A stretch of 64,000 nucleotides of DNA from Oceanospirillum sp048265165 (GCF_048265165.1 NZ_JBLXCD010000003.1:484291-548290), one strand, 5' to 3'; positions 8,391 through 18,198 are shown, numbered from the stretch's first letter. A program made the numbers and translations. The notes: generated from the sequence alone by a model not told the origin.

Positions 8391-9983
8391 TCAGCGCATA
8401 CGCGCCAACTGCTTACGGCGCTCAAACTCCTGAATTCGCTGCTTGTAGTGTTCGATGGTCTGGGGTGTCATCACACTACGGTTTTCATCTCTCAGCTCAC
8501 CACTCATGTGCCGCACAATGACTTTTGCGGTTTCCAGCATCATATTAAAGCACTCCTGGCTGTTACCCGGAGCTGGTAAACCCATTACAAAAGAAACGCT
8601 CGGAATATAGAGGTCATCAAGCTGTTCAATATCAAAAACACCTGGCGCCACAGAGCTAAGCATCGAGAACTGAATCTGAGGGCCATCCTCTGTTTTAACA
8701 AAGCGGTGGAACACGCCCATAGCTCCTATCTGCATACCGCACTGCATGACAATATGTAAAAGAGCTGCACCATGGAAACCGCGCTCATCTTTACATTTAA
8801 CATGCATCATCAGTAGCTCATCAGCATCAGCAATCTGACCACGCTCTTCGTCGGCACTCAACAGGAACTTACGAGGAGCCGAAGTACTTTTCTTGCCACT
8901 GCTCGGTTCTGTGGGCTGCTCATCAGTAACAGAGGCCTGCTGTGCATTGGCCTGCTCCTGCTTTCGTTTAAGGACGTCTGCTTTATGGGCCATTTCCTGC
9001 TGCTGACGATATTGTCGCTCAGCCAAACTAATATCATCTGCAACCGGTGCCTGTTGCTTCATTCGTTCTAATGGCCGGGGCCCTGTATGCTTGCCCTGAA
9101 TACGACGTACTGCGGCCTTAACTGGATCAGACTCTTCCAGAGCTGCAGCTTCTACCTCAGCTTCTTCCCGTTTCTGCTGTTCCAGCTTTTGCTCTTCTTC
9201 CAAGCGGCGAGCTTTAGCAGCAGCAAAGCGCTTCTCTAAAGGCTCAAGAGGCTCCAGATCGCTCAGATCATCATCAACCGGATCGAATGCCGTTACATGC
9301 AGACTGTTGTCATCAGATACAGAATCTACTGTTGGTTCGGATTCAGGCGGGATAGCAGGCTCAGCTTCGGCAAGAGAGGTCTCCACATCAGAAATATTAT
9401 CTGCTGATGAATAATCTAACTCAGGGCTAGCTGCTAGCTCAGGATCATAAAGAGACGTGTCATCCACATCACTCATATCTGTTAAATCAGGCTCCGGAGA
9501 AAAGTCCGGCGCTTGGTCAATATCTGCTTCTTCATCTTCTGACGCTTGAGAATAAATCTCAGCATCATCGGAATCAGAGGTATAGTCATTGGTTTCAGCG
9601 AAGTGCTCTGCATCAGAAGTTTGTTCATCAAAGAACAGAGAAGACTCATGATCATAGCTCTCGTCATGTAATGAGATATCTGAATCGGTTTCAGGCTCTG
9701 CTTCAAACTCGGTTTCAGGCCCTGCTTCAGACTCGGTTTCAATCTCAACTTCGTGACGCAGGACGGGAATCGGGTCATCATCAAAAACTTCAACATCATG
9801 ACTCTTTATCACGCGGGCACCACCAGAAGGCAGCTCCCTGCGCAACTGCTCTTGCCGGACGCGCTCTTCTTCATCGACATGCTCACCTTGAGCGTCAGCT
9901 TTGCGCATGCGCCGGATACCATCGGCTATAATCAGCAACAAAATCAGACCGCCCAAAACCATCAGCCACTCACGTAAGCCCAT
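8391..9983 (-). CDS. zipA: Cell division protein ZipA
   Basis: The protein has 530 residues against about 330 in E. coli, due to an enlarged linker. The N-terminus MGLREWLMVLGGLILLLIIAD is a short periplasmic end plus one membrane span (about 7-22), followed by basic RRMRK. Residues about 70-240 are very acidic (E, D, S rich) with short internal repeats. Residues about 240-370 are charged and Q/E/K rich. The C-terminal about 140 residues form the FtsZ-binding ZipA domain (LLMMHVKC near 387, ending about 515). ZipA tethers FtsZ to the membrane at midcell. The gene lies between smc and ligA, its usual context. Confidence 0.95.
   Translation of the reverse strand: MGLREWLMVLGGLILLLIIADGIRRMRKADAQGEHVDEEERVRQEQLRRELPSGGARVIKSHDVEVFDDDPIPVLRHEVEIETESEAGPETEFEAEPETDSDISLHDESYDHESSLFFDEQTSDAEHFAETNDYTSDSDDAEIYSQASEDEEADIDQAPDFSPEPDLTDMSDVDDTSLYDPELAASPELDYSSADNISDVETSLAEAEPAIPPESEPTVDSVSDDNSLHVTAFDPVDDDLSDLEPLEPLEKRFAAAKARRLEEEQKLEQQKREEAEVEAAALEESDPVKAAVRRIQGKHTGPRPLERMKQQAPVADDISLAERQYRQQQEMAHKADVLKRKQEQANAQQASVTDEQPTEPSSGKKSTSAPRKFLLSADEERGQIADADELLMMHVKCKDERGFHGAALLHIVMQCGMQIGAMGVFHRFVKTEDGPQIQFSMLSSVAPGVFDIEQLDDLYIPSVSFVMGLPAPGNSQECFNMMLETAKVIVRHMSGELRDENRSVMTPQTIEHYKQRIQEFERRKQLARMR
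9685..9744. repeat. 24-bp tandem repeat in the zipA linker
   Basis: About 2.5 copies of a 24-bp unit starting TCGGTTTCAGG lie at 9685-9708, 9709-9732 and 9733-9744, with a few substitutions. On the coding strand each gives an eight-residue acidic block of the form ETESEAGP/ETEFEAEP. The repeat keeps the frame and lengthens the acidic linker. Confidence 0.85.
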
Positions 9984-10000
9984 GCAGTTAAAACCCTGTA

Positions 10001-10047
10001 TAAAATAGTTAGTTATTGACCCAGATTCATTGACTTTAACTATTTTA
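10001..10047. repeat. Long inverted repeat in the smc-zipA gap
   Basis: TAAAATAGTTA (10001-10011) and TAACTATTTTA (10037-10047) are perfect 11-bp inverted copies around 25 bp. The element fills most of the 82-bp space between the smc stop and the zipA start. It may be an operator, a weak terminator/attenuator, or contain the zipA promoter; nothing in the sequence decides between these. Confidence 0.6.
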
Positions 10048-10065
10048 CGCTACAAAAGAGAACAT

Positions 10066-13000
10066 TTATACGTCTACTAGCGCTGTTGCTTCATCAATAT
10101 CAACGGCCACAATTCGGGATACCCCAGGCTCCTGCATTGTTACGCCCATTAAATGATCTGCCATCTCCATCGCGATTTTATTGTGACTGATATAGATAAA
10201 CTGAAGATGCTCTGACATCTCCTTCACAATATTGGCATATCGCCCAACATTAGCGTCATCCAAAGGTGCATCCACTTCATCCAACATACAGAAGGGAGCC
10301 GGGTTGAGCTGAAAAATAGAAAAAACCAAGGCAATGGCCGTCAGGGCTTTTTCACCGCCAGAAAGCAGATGGATCGTACTGTTTTTCTTCCCCGGCGGGC
10401 GCGCCATAATAGAAACCCCGGTTTCCAGCAAGTCATCACCGGTTAGTGCCAGCCAGGCACTACCACCACCAAACACTTTAGGGAAAAGACGTTGCAACCA
10501 GCTATTAACCTCATCAAAGGTTTGCTTGAAACGTTGGCGGGTTTCTTTATCGATCTTGCGGATCGCACTTTCTAACATGCCCAGCGCCTGTGTCAGCTCA
10601 TCATGCTGCGCATCCAGATACTGCTTACGCTCCAGCTGTGTTTCATACTCTTCGATTGCCGCCAGGTTAATTGCCCCCAACCGTTTAATTTTCTCACTCA
10701 CCTGATTCTGTTGTTCCTGCCAGTGATTGGCAGTCGCATCGTCCGGTAAACCACTGAGCAGGTCTTCCAGGTCTCCACCGATCTCATCCAGTTGTTCATT
10801 GATACCTTCACGCTGAACCGACAGAGCCTGCTGCTGCATGCGCATTTTTTCCAGCTCGGTTCTCACTCGCTCAAGATCGCGTTCATGTTCGGCCCGGCTT
10901 TTTTCCAACTGGCGCATGGCATCATTCAACTGATGTGCTTTTTCACGCACACTCATCAGCTTTTGCTCTTCTTCTGCTTTGCGGTCGATCAACTCATCAA
11001 GTAGTAATTCACTGCCTTCCTTGGGTTCCTGCGCTTCTTCCAGAGTCATCAGCAAGTCTTCACGCTTTTCTCTCAAACGCTCCAACTGCTGCTCTATCCG
11101 CTCAGCCCCTTTTTCAGCCAGCTGCTTTTGACCCGATAATTCCTGTCGACGAAGTGCCAGTTGATGCAGCTTGTCACGCTCAAGGCGCACAGCCTGACGC
11201 TTCTGTTCGTAAACTTCTTTTGTCCGGTTACGATCCGCCTGCAGATGCTCACGCTCTTCGGAGAACTGCTCTACCTGCTCCAGCGCCAGCTGCCAGTTTT
11301 CACGGGCCTCTTCCAGCAGGTTTTGCTCTTCTTCTTCCCGAGCCTGAATCTGCGCCAGCTCTTCGTTCAGGTGACGCTGACGTTCGTTAAACTGTTCCTG
11401 CTTCAGCTGGCGGGTACGGATCTGGCCATCCCATTCACTTTTCTGCCGCTGAACTGACATGCGCTGATCCGCCAACTGACCTGCACGGTTTTCCAGATCC
11501 TGCTGTCGGCTCTTCAGCTGATTCAGTGTTTCGTCCAGCTCTACCAGACGTTCACGCCCGAGTTTCAGATCCTGTTCCAACTGTTCAATATCACGGGCAC
11601 GATTGAGCACACCGGCAGCGTCAGTATTGCCTTTGTGGTAACGCAGCCAGCCATGGCCAAGCCAGACACCTTCCTCAGTAATCACTGAATACCCCAGTGG
11701 TAACCGGGCCAAGCGTCCCACGCCTACTTCCACGGATTCAACAATAATCACCTGTAGCAGACGCTCCGGCAGCCGCCCCTGACTTATCGACACCTGAGCG
11801 GCAAGGGTTTCACTTTCACTGACACTACCGGCCAGCTGGGGCTGTGGATAATCCGATGCGATAAAGGTGAAATCCGCTTTGTCACGCTCAGGCAGCCCCT
11901 TGGCAAGTTCCGGCAGTTGTAGCTGTTTGCAGGTTAAGCCCTGCAGCTGGGCTTCCAATACCGTTTCCACTGCCTGCGCCCAACGGGGGGCGACCTCAAG
12001 ATGTTCGGCAAGCTTCGGGGCTTCAGATAAGCCATGACGGGCCAACCAACGCTGCTGGGCCGGATCATCCTCGGCTAAGGCAGCATCCTGCAGTGCCTGT
12101 AGGGATGATAGGCGACCTGAGTTAACCTGCAGCTGTTCCTGTAGGTTTTCACGCTCTTTCTGACGCTCGGCCAGCTGTTCACGGCAGGTCTGCAAGGATT
12201 CTTTCTGGGACTCTGCGTCCTCTTCCAGAGCTCCCAGCTGAAGCTCGAACTCCAGCGCAGTTTCCTGCATCAGCTCCAGTTCTTCGTCATTCTCTTCCGG
12301 TGCTTCCAGACCATTAAGCTGATCATGCACACGGGCATGACGCTGTTTCAGGTCGTTCAGGGAACGCTCATGCTGCTGAATATTAGACTGTGCCAACTCC
12401 GCATCACGACGGTACTGCTGGTCTTTCTGGTTGAAGCTGTCCCAGCGGTGCTGCCACTGCTGAACATTCTCTTCAGCTTCCTCTAGGGCCATCTCCAGAG
12501 CTTCACTGGCTTCCTGCTGCATCTCAAACTCAGGCTCCAGCTCTTCCAGCAACAGCACGACATCCTGCAAGCGCTCTTTATCCTGCTGCTGCTCCTGGTG
12601 GTTTTCCTGAATCTGTCGGTCAACATCCAGAAGATCCGCATGCAGCTGCTGCCCACGCTGTTTCTGGTGCGTCATCTGCTGTTCAAGACGGGAGATCTGG
12701 TTGCCTAATTCGTAGAAGCTGGCCTGAAACTGCTCCAGTTGCTCGTTGGCTTCCTGATGCTGCTGGCGGCTCTCTTCGATCTCGCTTTCCGCACGACGCA
12801 AGGCAAAGAGGTGTTTCTCGGAACGAATCTCAAGATCGCTGATCACAGCCGCATACTGACGGACCTGCACATCCAGATCTCGCCAACGAATCGCCCGTAG
12901 CTGACCTTTTAAGCGACGTTCCTGAGCCTTCAGTTCACGGTAACGGTGCGCCGCTTCCGCCTGACGCTGCAGACGTTGTAGCTGGCGTTCCAGCTCATCA

Positions 13001-13593
13001 CGGATATCCTGCAGACGCTCCAAATTATCGTGGGTACGGCGCATCCGGTTTTCTGTTTCCCGGCGACGCTCTTTATACTTTGAGATACCGGCAGCTTCTT
13101 CGATGGTGTTACGCAGCTCCTCCGGTTTCGCCTCAATAAGACGGGAGATCATGCCTTGTTCGATAATGGCATAACTACGGGAACCGAGACCGGTACCAAG
13201 GAAAATTTCGGTAATGTCTTTACGGCGGCATTTGGTGCCGTTCAGGTAATAGCTGGACTGCCCTTCACGAGTCACCTGGCGCTTAAGGGCGATCTCGGCA
13301 TATTGGCCGTACTGACCTTTCAGGGTGCCATCGCTGTTATCAAACACCAATTCGATAGAGGCCTGCCCTACAGGCTTACGGGCGGTGGAACCGTTGAAGA
13401 TCACATCGGTCATCGACTCGCCACGCAGGTGTTTGGCGGAACTCTCCCCCATAACCCAGCGCACGGCATCAATAATATTGGATTTACCGCAGCCGTTAGG
13501 ACCAACGACGCAGGTCATATTTTTGGTGAAAGGTACTGTGGTGGGGTCGACAAAGGATTTAAATCCTGCCAGTCGAATACATTTTAGCCGCAT
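10066..13593 (-). CDS. smc: Chromosome segregation ATPase SMC
   Basis: The 1175-residue protein is of normal bacterial SMC length. The N-terminal ATPase half has the P-loop GPNGCGKS (31-38) and the Q-loop region RWVMGESS. Two long coiled coils (about 170-500 and 670-1010) flank a hinge at about 520-640. The C-terminal half has the signature LLSGGEKALTAIAL and Walker B FCMLDEVDAPLDD. SMC dimers compact and organise the chromosome, normally with ScpA/ScpB, whose genes are not in the window. It is the first gene of an smc-zipA-ligA run, after the ccm operon terminator. Ribosome site GGAAGG precedes the ATG. Confidence 0.98.
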   Translation of the reverse strand: MRLKCIRLAGFKSFVDPTTVPFTKNMTCVVGPNGCGKSNIIDAVRWVMGESSAKHLRGESMTDVIFNGSTARKPVGQASIELVFDNSDGTLKGQYGQYAEIALKRQVTREGQSSYYLNGTKCRRKDITEIFLGTGLGSRSYAIIEQGMISRLIEAKPEELRNTIEEAAGISKYKERRRETENRMRRTHDNLERLQDIRDELERQLQRLQRQAEAAHRYRELKAQERRLKGQLRAIRWRDLDVQVRQYAAVISDLEIRSEKHLFALRRAESEIEESRQQHQEANEQLEQFQASFYELGNQISRLEQQMTHQKQRGQQLHADLLDVDRQIQENHQEQQQDKERLQDVVLLLEELEPEFEMQQEASEALEMALEEAEENVQQWQHRWDSFNQKDQQYRRDAELAQSNIQQHERSLNDLKQRHARVHDQLNGLEAPEENDEELELMQETALEFELQLGALEEDAESQKESLQTCREQLAERQKERENLQEQLQVNSGRLSSLQALQDAALAEDDPAQQRWLARHGLSEAPKLAEHLEVAPRWAQAVETVLEAQLQGLTCKQLQLPELAKGLPERDKADFTFIASDYPQPQLAGSVSESETLAAQVSISQGRLPERLLQVIIVESVEVGVGRLARLPLGYSVITEEGVWLGHGWLRYHKGNTDAAGVLNRARDIEQLEQDLKLGRERLVELDETLNQLKSRQQDLENRAGQLADQRMSVQRQKSEWDGQIRTRQLKQEQFNERQRHLNEELAQIQAREEEEQNLLEEARENWQLALEQVEQFSEEREHLQADRNRTKEVYEQKRQAVRLERDKLHQLALRRQELSGQKQLAEKGAERIEQQLERLREKREDLLMTLEEAQEPKEGSELLLDELIDRKAEEEQKLMSVREKAHQLNDAMRQLEKSRAEHERDLERVRTELEKMRMQQQALSVQREGINEQLDEIGGDLEDLLSGLPDDATANHWQEQQNQVSEKIKRLGAINLAAIEEYETQLERKQYLDAQHDELTQALGMLESAIRKIDKETRQRFKQTFDEVNSWLQRLFPKVFGGGSAWLALTGDDLLETGVSIMARPPGKKNSTIHLLSGGEKALTAIALVFSIFQLNPAPFCMLDEVDAPLDDANVGRYANIVKEMSEHLQFIYISHNKIAMEMADHLMGVTMQEPGVSRIVAVDIDEATALVDV

Positions 13594-13633
13594 AACCTTC
13601 CGTTGCCCGAACCCTTATAACGTCTTCTTCTGA

Positions 13634-13667
13634 ATACAAAACAGGGCTAAAAAGCCCTGCTTTGTAT
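13634..13667 (-). terminator. Terminator at the end of the ccm operon
   Basis: CAGGGCT (13642-13648) pairs with AGCCCTG (13653-13659) around AAAA, and flanking ATACAAA/TTTGTAT extends the stem. On the minus strand the stem runs into TTTTGTATT. It lies 60 bp after the ccmI stop and before smc. Confidence 0.8.
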
Positions 13668-13726
13668 CATGCTGTTTTCTACTACCAGATAGCTCTCTCT
13701 TTAGCAGAGCTAATCAGCCACTTAGA

Positions 13727-14959
13727 TTACTGAATCTGATCTGTGATGACCAGCTTCACAACCTCTTTATGATTGACAGGGTAAGGACCACTCACTCCTT
13801 GCCAATCACCAGGCTGAGGCTCAGGCGTACCAGCTTTAGCAATTCTGGCCGCAAGATTCACCTCTGTTGCACTGGAAAGACGTACCATAGGCGCCACGGC
13901 CATAGAGTCATCCAGAGTAATCGTCACCGGCAGATCTGCAACACTCAGTTTTGCCGCAGCCAAAGGCATTGGCGGCCCACCCTCAGGAGCACGGGCAAAG
14001 ACAAACACAGTATCTGCAGGGTTAGCTGCGGCTTTTGCGGCATCACTCAGGTCGACCTGTATCTTAATTGATGGTCCTGCGCTTGCTGTATCAACGCTTT
14101 CCCCCTGAGCTTCCAGACGCCTTGCTGCTTCACTAACACCAGCACGAATCGCATTCGCGCTGTTCGGATCACCAATAAACTGTAATGCCTGCTGCCAGTA
14201 GCCGATCGCTTCACGGTAAGCACCCGATTCAAAAGCAGAAATACCACGAAGCCCTAATGCAGCAGCTTCATTCGGGTCAGCCTGCAGCGCTTCATCCAGC
14301 AGCGAATCAATCTCAGGCGTCATCACATTCTGATTGGCAAAATAAAGCGCCTGAGCATACTGGGCCAATGCAACAGCAGTACGACCATCGATGCGGATCA
14401 CTTCTTTGATCGCATCTGCTGCGTCGGCAAAACGCCCCATATTCATATAGGTACGCGCAAGCAGAAACCAGCCATCCGCACTATCAGGGTTTTGCTTAAG
14501 GCTCTGTTCAAGGCGGCCAACCAGCTCTTCCACTGAAGGCATATCACCATTTTGCCGCTCTAAAGCTAGGGCAACACCACCACTATTACCTTTAACAAAG
14601 TACCAGCCTACAGAGCTCACCAAAATCAGGCCTATCAATACCAGACTCAGCAGAATACCGGGGCGGGTAGACCTTAGCACTGGGATCTCTTTATCACCCA
14701 CATCATCCAGCAGGGTCTGTTCCAGCTCGGACTTCATCTGTTCAAACTGCTCCGGCAACAAATTGCCCTGAGCCAGTTCCTGATTCAACTCTTCCAAGCG
14801 CTGGCGGAACATCGCCACATTGTATTCACTTAATTCCGCTTCGGTCAGACTTTGTGCCTGATTGCGGTTTCTTACCAGCGGCAGCAGTACAAAGATGGCT
14901 GCCAAAGCAGACATTGCTGCTATACCGATCCAGAGAGGTGTCATATCTCTAAAACTCAA
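13727..14959 (-). CDS. ccmI: Cytochrome c biogenesis protein CcmI
   Basis: The 410-residue protein has two membrane spans, one near residues 8-26 and one near 100-122. Between them is a cytoplasmic leucine-zipper-like loop (FRQRLEELNQELAQG). A large periplasmic C-terminal part contains TPR repeats (NPDSADGWFLLARTYMNMG, about 157-175) and a C-terminal CycH-like domain. CcmI holds apocytochrome c and presents it to the CcmFH haem ligation complex. It is the last gene of the ccm operon, followed by a terminator. Confidence 0.95.
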   Translation of the reverse strand: MSFRDMTPLWIGIAAMSALAAIFVLLPLVRNRNQAQSLTEAELSEYNVAMFRQRLEELNQELAQGNLLPEQFEQMKSELEQTLLDDVGDKEIPVLRSTRPGILLSLVLIGLILVSSVGWYFVKGNSGGVALALERQNGDMPSVEELVGRLEQSLKQNPDSADGWFLLARTYMNMGRFADAADAIKEVIRIDGRTAVALAQYAQALYFANQNVMTPEIDSLLDEALQADPNEAAALGLRGISAFESGAYREAIGYWQQALQFIGDPNSANAIRAGVSEAARRLEAQGESVDTASAGPSIKIQVDLSDAAKAAANPADTVFVFARAPEGGPPMPLAAAKLSVADLPVTITLDDSMAVAPMVRLSSATEVNLAARIAKAGTPEPQPGDWQGVSGPYPVNHKEVVKLVITDQIQ

Positions 14960-15009
14960 CTATCGGTGAACGAAAGCCGGCATGCCGGCTGCTTGTTTAA
15001 TACAGAGCA

Positions 15010-15528
15010 CTAGTCTGACTTCTTATTTAGAAGTTTATTCAGACGCTCCCGGTCATCTTCATTGATTTGCTGTGCTGCTTGGGCCGCCGAGCGATTACCA
15101 CGTAACAGGAAGAAAACTACTATCCCGGCCAGAAACAACAGAACAAACGGGCCATACCAGAGAAGGTAGGTCAGTGAGTTTACCGGCGGCTCGTACAGCA
15201 CAAAGTTGCCGTAGCGGGCAACCATAAAATCAAGAATTTCATCATCGGTATAGCCTTCGTTCAACAAGCGGTAAACCTGCTGACGTAGATCCGCAGCGAT
15301 ACCGGCATCGGAGTCGATGATGTTCTGGTTCTGACATTTAGGGCAGCGCAAAACTGCCGCAAGATCCTGATACCGGGTGCGCAGCTCATCATTTTTAAAT
15401 TCGAAGGCATCGATGGTTGCCTGAGCCGTCGGCGCGTAGGTAAACGCAGCGCCGATGGATACCGCAATCAACAGTACCAGCCAGAGAGTATTTATCTTGT
15501 GCTGGGCGTTCTGTTTACCTATCTCCAT
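15010..15528 (-). CDS. ccmH: Cytochrome c maturation thioreductase CcmH
   Basis: The 172-residue protein has an N-terminal signal/membrane anchor (about 14-35), the redox motif LRCPKCQNQ (C62, C65) and a C-terminal membrane span (about 120-145). This matches the short form of CcmH (the CcmL part). It keeps the haem-binding CxxCH motif of apocytochrome reduced in the periplasm. The start overlaps the ccmG end by 10 bp, indicating coupling. CcmI is a separate protein here, unlike the fused E. coli CcmH. Confidence 0.96.
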   Translation of the reverse strand: MEIGKQNAQHKINTLWLVLLIAVSIGAAFTYAPTAQATIDAFEFKNDELRTRYQDLAAVLRCPKCQNQNIIDSDAGIAADLRQQVYRLLNEGYTDDEILDFMVARYGNFVLYEPPVNSLTYLLWYGPFVLLFLAGIVVFFLLRGNRSAAQAAQQINEDDRERLNKLLNKKSD

Positions 15529-16049
15529 TTGTTAACCTCTGGCAGCAACTCATTCAACCAAACCTGCCGATCAATCACACCAACAAAACGGTAACGGACA
15601 ATACCGTCTTTATCCACAATATAGGTTTCCGGTGCGCCATAGACGCCCAGATCCAGACCAACACGACCGTCTTCATCAAACAGGCTGAACTGATAAGGAT
15701 CCATATACTCATCCAGCCAGCGAATCGCTTCAGGGCGGGTGTCTTTATAATTCAGACCAAAAATTTTCAGGCCACTTTCCTGAGCAATACGCACCAACTC
15801 AGGATGCTCCTGTCGGCAGGCGACACACCAGGTTGCCCAAACATTGACCAAAGATACCTGCCCTTTCAGGGCATTCTCTGTTATCGCTGCACTTTCATCT
15901 TTAACCGTACTCAGTGTAAAAGCCGGAAATGGCTTCCCGACCAAAGCTGATGGCAGCTCTCTTGGATCAAGCTTCAGCCCTTGCCAAAGGAACAGCCCCA
16001 TAACAAAAAAAATAACTAATGGAATAAACAGCATCAGACGACGCTTCAT
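15519..16049 (-). CDS. ccmG: Thiol:disulfide interchange protein CcmG/DsbE
   Basis: The 176-residue protein has one N-terminal membrane anchor (6-23) and a periplasmic thioredoxin fold with active site WCVAC (C75, C78). It also has the acidic patch/GVYGAPETYIVD loop typical of DsbE. It reduces CcmH or apocytochrome thiols using electrons from CcdA/DsbD. The ATG overlaps the ccmF stop by 4 bp (ATGA). Confidence 0.97.
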   Translation of the reverse strand: MKRRLMLFIPLVIFFVMGLFLWQGLKLDPRELPSALVGKPFPAFTLSTVKDESAAITENALKGQVSLVNVWATWCVACRQEHPELVRIAQESGLKIFGLNYKDTRPEAIRWLDEYMDPYQFSLFDEDGRVGLDLGVYGAPETYIVDKDGIVRYRFVGVIDRQVWLNELLPEVNKWR

Positions 16050-18082
16050 ACGGTAACTCCTTCTGCGGATGAATCACTGTTACCTGATACAGACTTATCA
16101 ACAGACTCAGCATCTTGCTTGGCTTTTATTTCACGGGCTGCCATACGGCGGTAACGCTTATCCACTGCGGCCAGCAAGCCACCAAGCGTCATCACCACAC
16201 CACCGATCCACAGCCAGCGCACATAGGGTTTATGCTGAACGCGCATGGCCCAAGCGCCACCTTCAAGCGGTTCGCCCATCGCAACATAGATATCCCGGAA
16301 GATTCCCCAATCAATGGCAGCCTCGGTCATTACCTGGTTGCGGGCAATATAGCGGCGCTTTTGCGGAAACATAACGGCTTCAAGTGTACTGTTTTTGTAG
16401 ACACGGATTTCAGCCTGCTCGGCGGTCCAGTTAGGGCCATCAACATGCTTCACCTCCACCATTTCAAAGCGATAATCCCCTGCTTCAGCGCTACCACCGG
16501 GTACTAAACGAACGTCACGCTCCAGGGTGTAGTTAGATACCATGGCCATACCAACAACCGTAATTGCCGCCCCCATGTGCCCCAGCACCATCCCCCAATA
16601 GCTACGCCCTAAGCCTTTAAGACCGGTGTAGTTCCAGCCCTTATTTTTCAGCTTCTCATTCATATCACGCAACTGAGAGAAGGTAATCCAGAACGCCAGT
16701 GTCATGCCGATGAAAACATAGGTATTCCATTCACCGCCGGCGATAAAGGGTAAGGATGCACCCAAGACTAAGCTCAGTACACCTGACAACCAAATACGCT
16801 GCCGCAGGACTCGCCAGCTAATATCTTTCCAGCGGGATACTGGCCCAAGTCCCATAAAGATACCCAGCATACTCATCAGAGGCACAAACACGGCATTAAA
16901 GTACGGAGGGCCAACCGATATTTTACCTAACCCTAGAGCATCCAGTAGCAGCGGGTACAGCGTACCTAACAGTACGGTCACCATGACAATTACCAGCAGG
17001 ATATTATTCATCAGCAGGAAAAATTCCCGAGACATCCAGCTGAAGCCAATCTTTGCTTTAACATCCGGTGCCCGCAAGGCGTAAAGCACAAAAGAACCGC
17101 CGATACAGATCGCCAACAGGGCAAGAATGTAATACCCCCGTTCCGGATCAGTGGCAAAAGCGTGTACCGATGTCAGTACACCGGAGCGTACCAGGAAGGT
17201 TCCCAGCAGGCTTAAAGAAAATGCGATAATCGCAAGCAGCACCGTCCAGTTCTTAAACACACCACGTTTTTCCGTCACCGCCAAGGAGTGCATCAGAGCA
17301 GTACCCACCAACCAAGGCATAAAGGATGCGTTTTCTACCGGATCCCAAAACCACCAGCCACCCCAGCCAAGCTCGTAATAAGCCCACCAGCTACCCAGGG
17401 CAATACCTAGCGTCAGAAACGCCCAGGCCACAGAGGTCCATGGACGGGACCAGCGAGCCCAAGCCGTATCCAGACGACCACCAATCAGGGCAGCAATAGC
17501 GAAAGCAAAAGCCACCGAAAAACCCACATACCCCATATAGAGCATTGGCGGATGAACAATCAGACCAAAATCCTGCAGCAGTGGATTCAGATCTCCACCA
17601 TCGGAAGGAAACTGGGGCAGAAAACGATCAAAAGGATTCGAAGTCAGCAAGACGAAAGAGATAAAACCAACACTAATCATCCCTAGCACCGAGATAACCC
17701 GGGCCAGCATATCGTCCGGTAAGCTACGGCTAAACAGAGTTACGGCAAAACTCCATGCCGCTAATATCCAGACCCAGAGTAGCAAAGAGCCTTCGTGCCC
17801 ACCCCAAACGGCACTGATTTTATAAGCGGTTGGCAGCGCACTGTTCGAGTTATTTGCTACATAGGCAACAGAAAAATCATCTGACACAAAAGCATAGGCA
17901 AGGAGAACCAGAGCCAGTGAGACAAAGAAAAACTGTCCCCAAACCATAGGAGAACCGTAACTCATCCAGCCTGTCATTCTCAGCTGAGCGCCGAGTAAAG
18001 GAACAACGGACTGAACCAGCGCCATAACAAGCGCAAGAATCAACGCATAGTGCCCTAGCTCAGGGAACATTAGTGCGGTCAT
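16046..18082 (-). CDS. ccmF: Haem lyase subunit CcmF
   Basis: The 678-residue polytopic membrane protein has about 15 spans. The tryptophan-rich haem-handling motif GWGGWWFWDPVENASFMPW is intact, and conserved histidines (VHPPMLYMG, TSVHAFATDP) are present. It ligates haem from CcmE to apocytochrome c on the periplasmic side, with CcmH and CcmI. It lies mid-operon, 116 bp downstream of ccmE with a hairpin in that gap, and overlaps ccmG by 4 bp. Confidence 0.98.
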   Translation of the reverse strand: MTALMFPELGHYALILALVMALVQSVVPLLGAQLRMTGWMSYGSPMVWGQFFFVSLALVLLAYAFVSDDFSVAYVANNSNSALPTAYKISAVWGGHEGSLLLWVWILAAWSFAVTLFSRSLPDDMLARVISVLGMISVGFISFVLLTSNPFDRFLPQFPSDGGDLNPLLQDFGLIVHPPMLYMGYVGFSVAFAFAIAALIGGRLDTAWARWSRPWTSVAWAFLTLGIALGSWWAYYELGWGGWWFWDPVENASFMPWLVGTALMHSLAVTEKRGVFKNWTVLLAIIAFSLSLLGTFLVRSGVLTSVHAFATDPERGYYILALLAICIGGSFVLYALRAPDVKAKIGFSWMSREFFLLMNNILLVIVMVTVLLGTLYPLLLDALGLGKISVGPPYFNAVFVPLMSMLGIFMGLGPVSRWKDISWRVLRQRIWLSGVLSLVLGASLPFIAGGEWNTYVFIGMTLAFWITFSQLRDMNEKLKNKGWNYTGLKGLGRSYWGMVLGHMGAAITVVGMAMVSNYTLERDVRLVPGGSAEAGDYRFEMVEVKHVDGPNWTAEQAEIRVYKNSTLEAVMFPQKRRYIARNQVMTEAAIDWGIFRDIYVAMGEPLEGGAWAMRVQHKPYVRWLWIGGVVMTLGGLLAAVDKRYRRMAAREIKAKQDAESVDKSVSGNSDSSAEGVTV

Positions 18083-18161
18083 AGTAACCTCGGTGATTAA
18101 ATAGGGTATTCTTTGCAGCTGACCGAACCAATAATAAGTTCTGATCAGATCACAGGCAGAA

Positions 18162-18186
18162 CAAGACCCAACCTCGTCAGGTCTTG
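18162..18186 (-). other. Hairpin in the ccmE-ccmF gap
   Basis: CAAGACC (18162-18168) and GGTCTTG (18180-18186) pair across 11 nt in the otherwise longest gap of the ccm operon. There is no strong T-run, so attenuation or mRNA processing is more likely than full termination. Confidence 0.4.
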
Positions 18187-18198
18187 CTCTTTATTATG

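Noticed and set aside
10935..11390. 151-codon and neighbouring plus-strand frames inside smc
   Set aside because: They are antisense to the SMC coiled coil (Gln/Glu/Leu codons) and have no features of their own.
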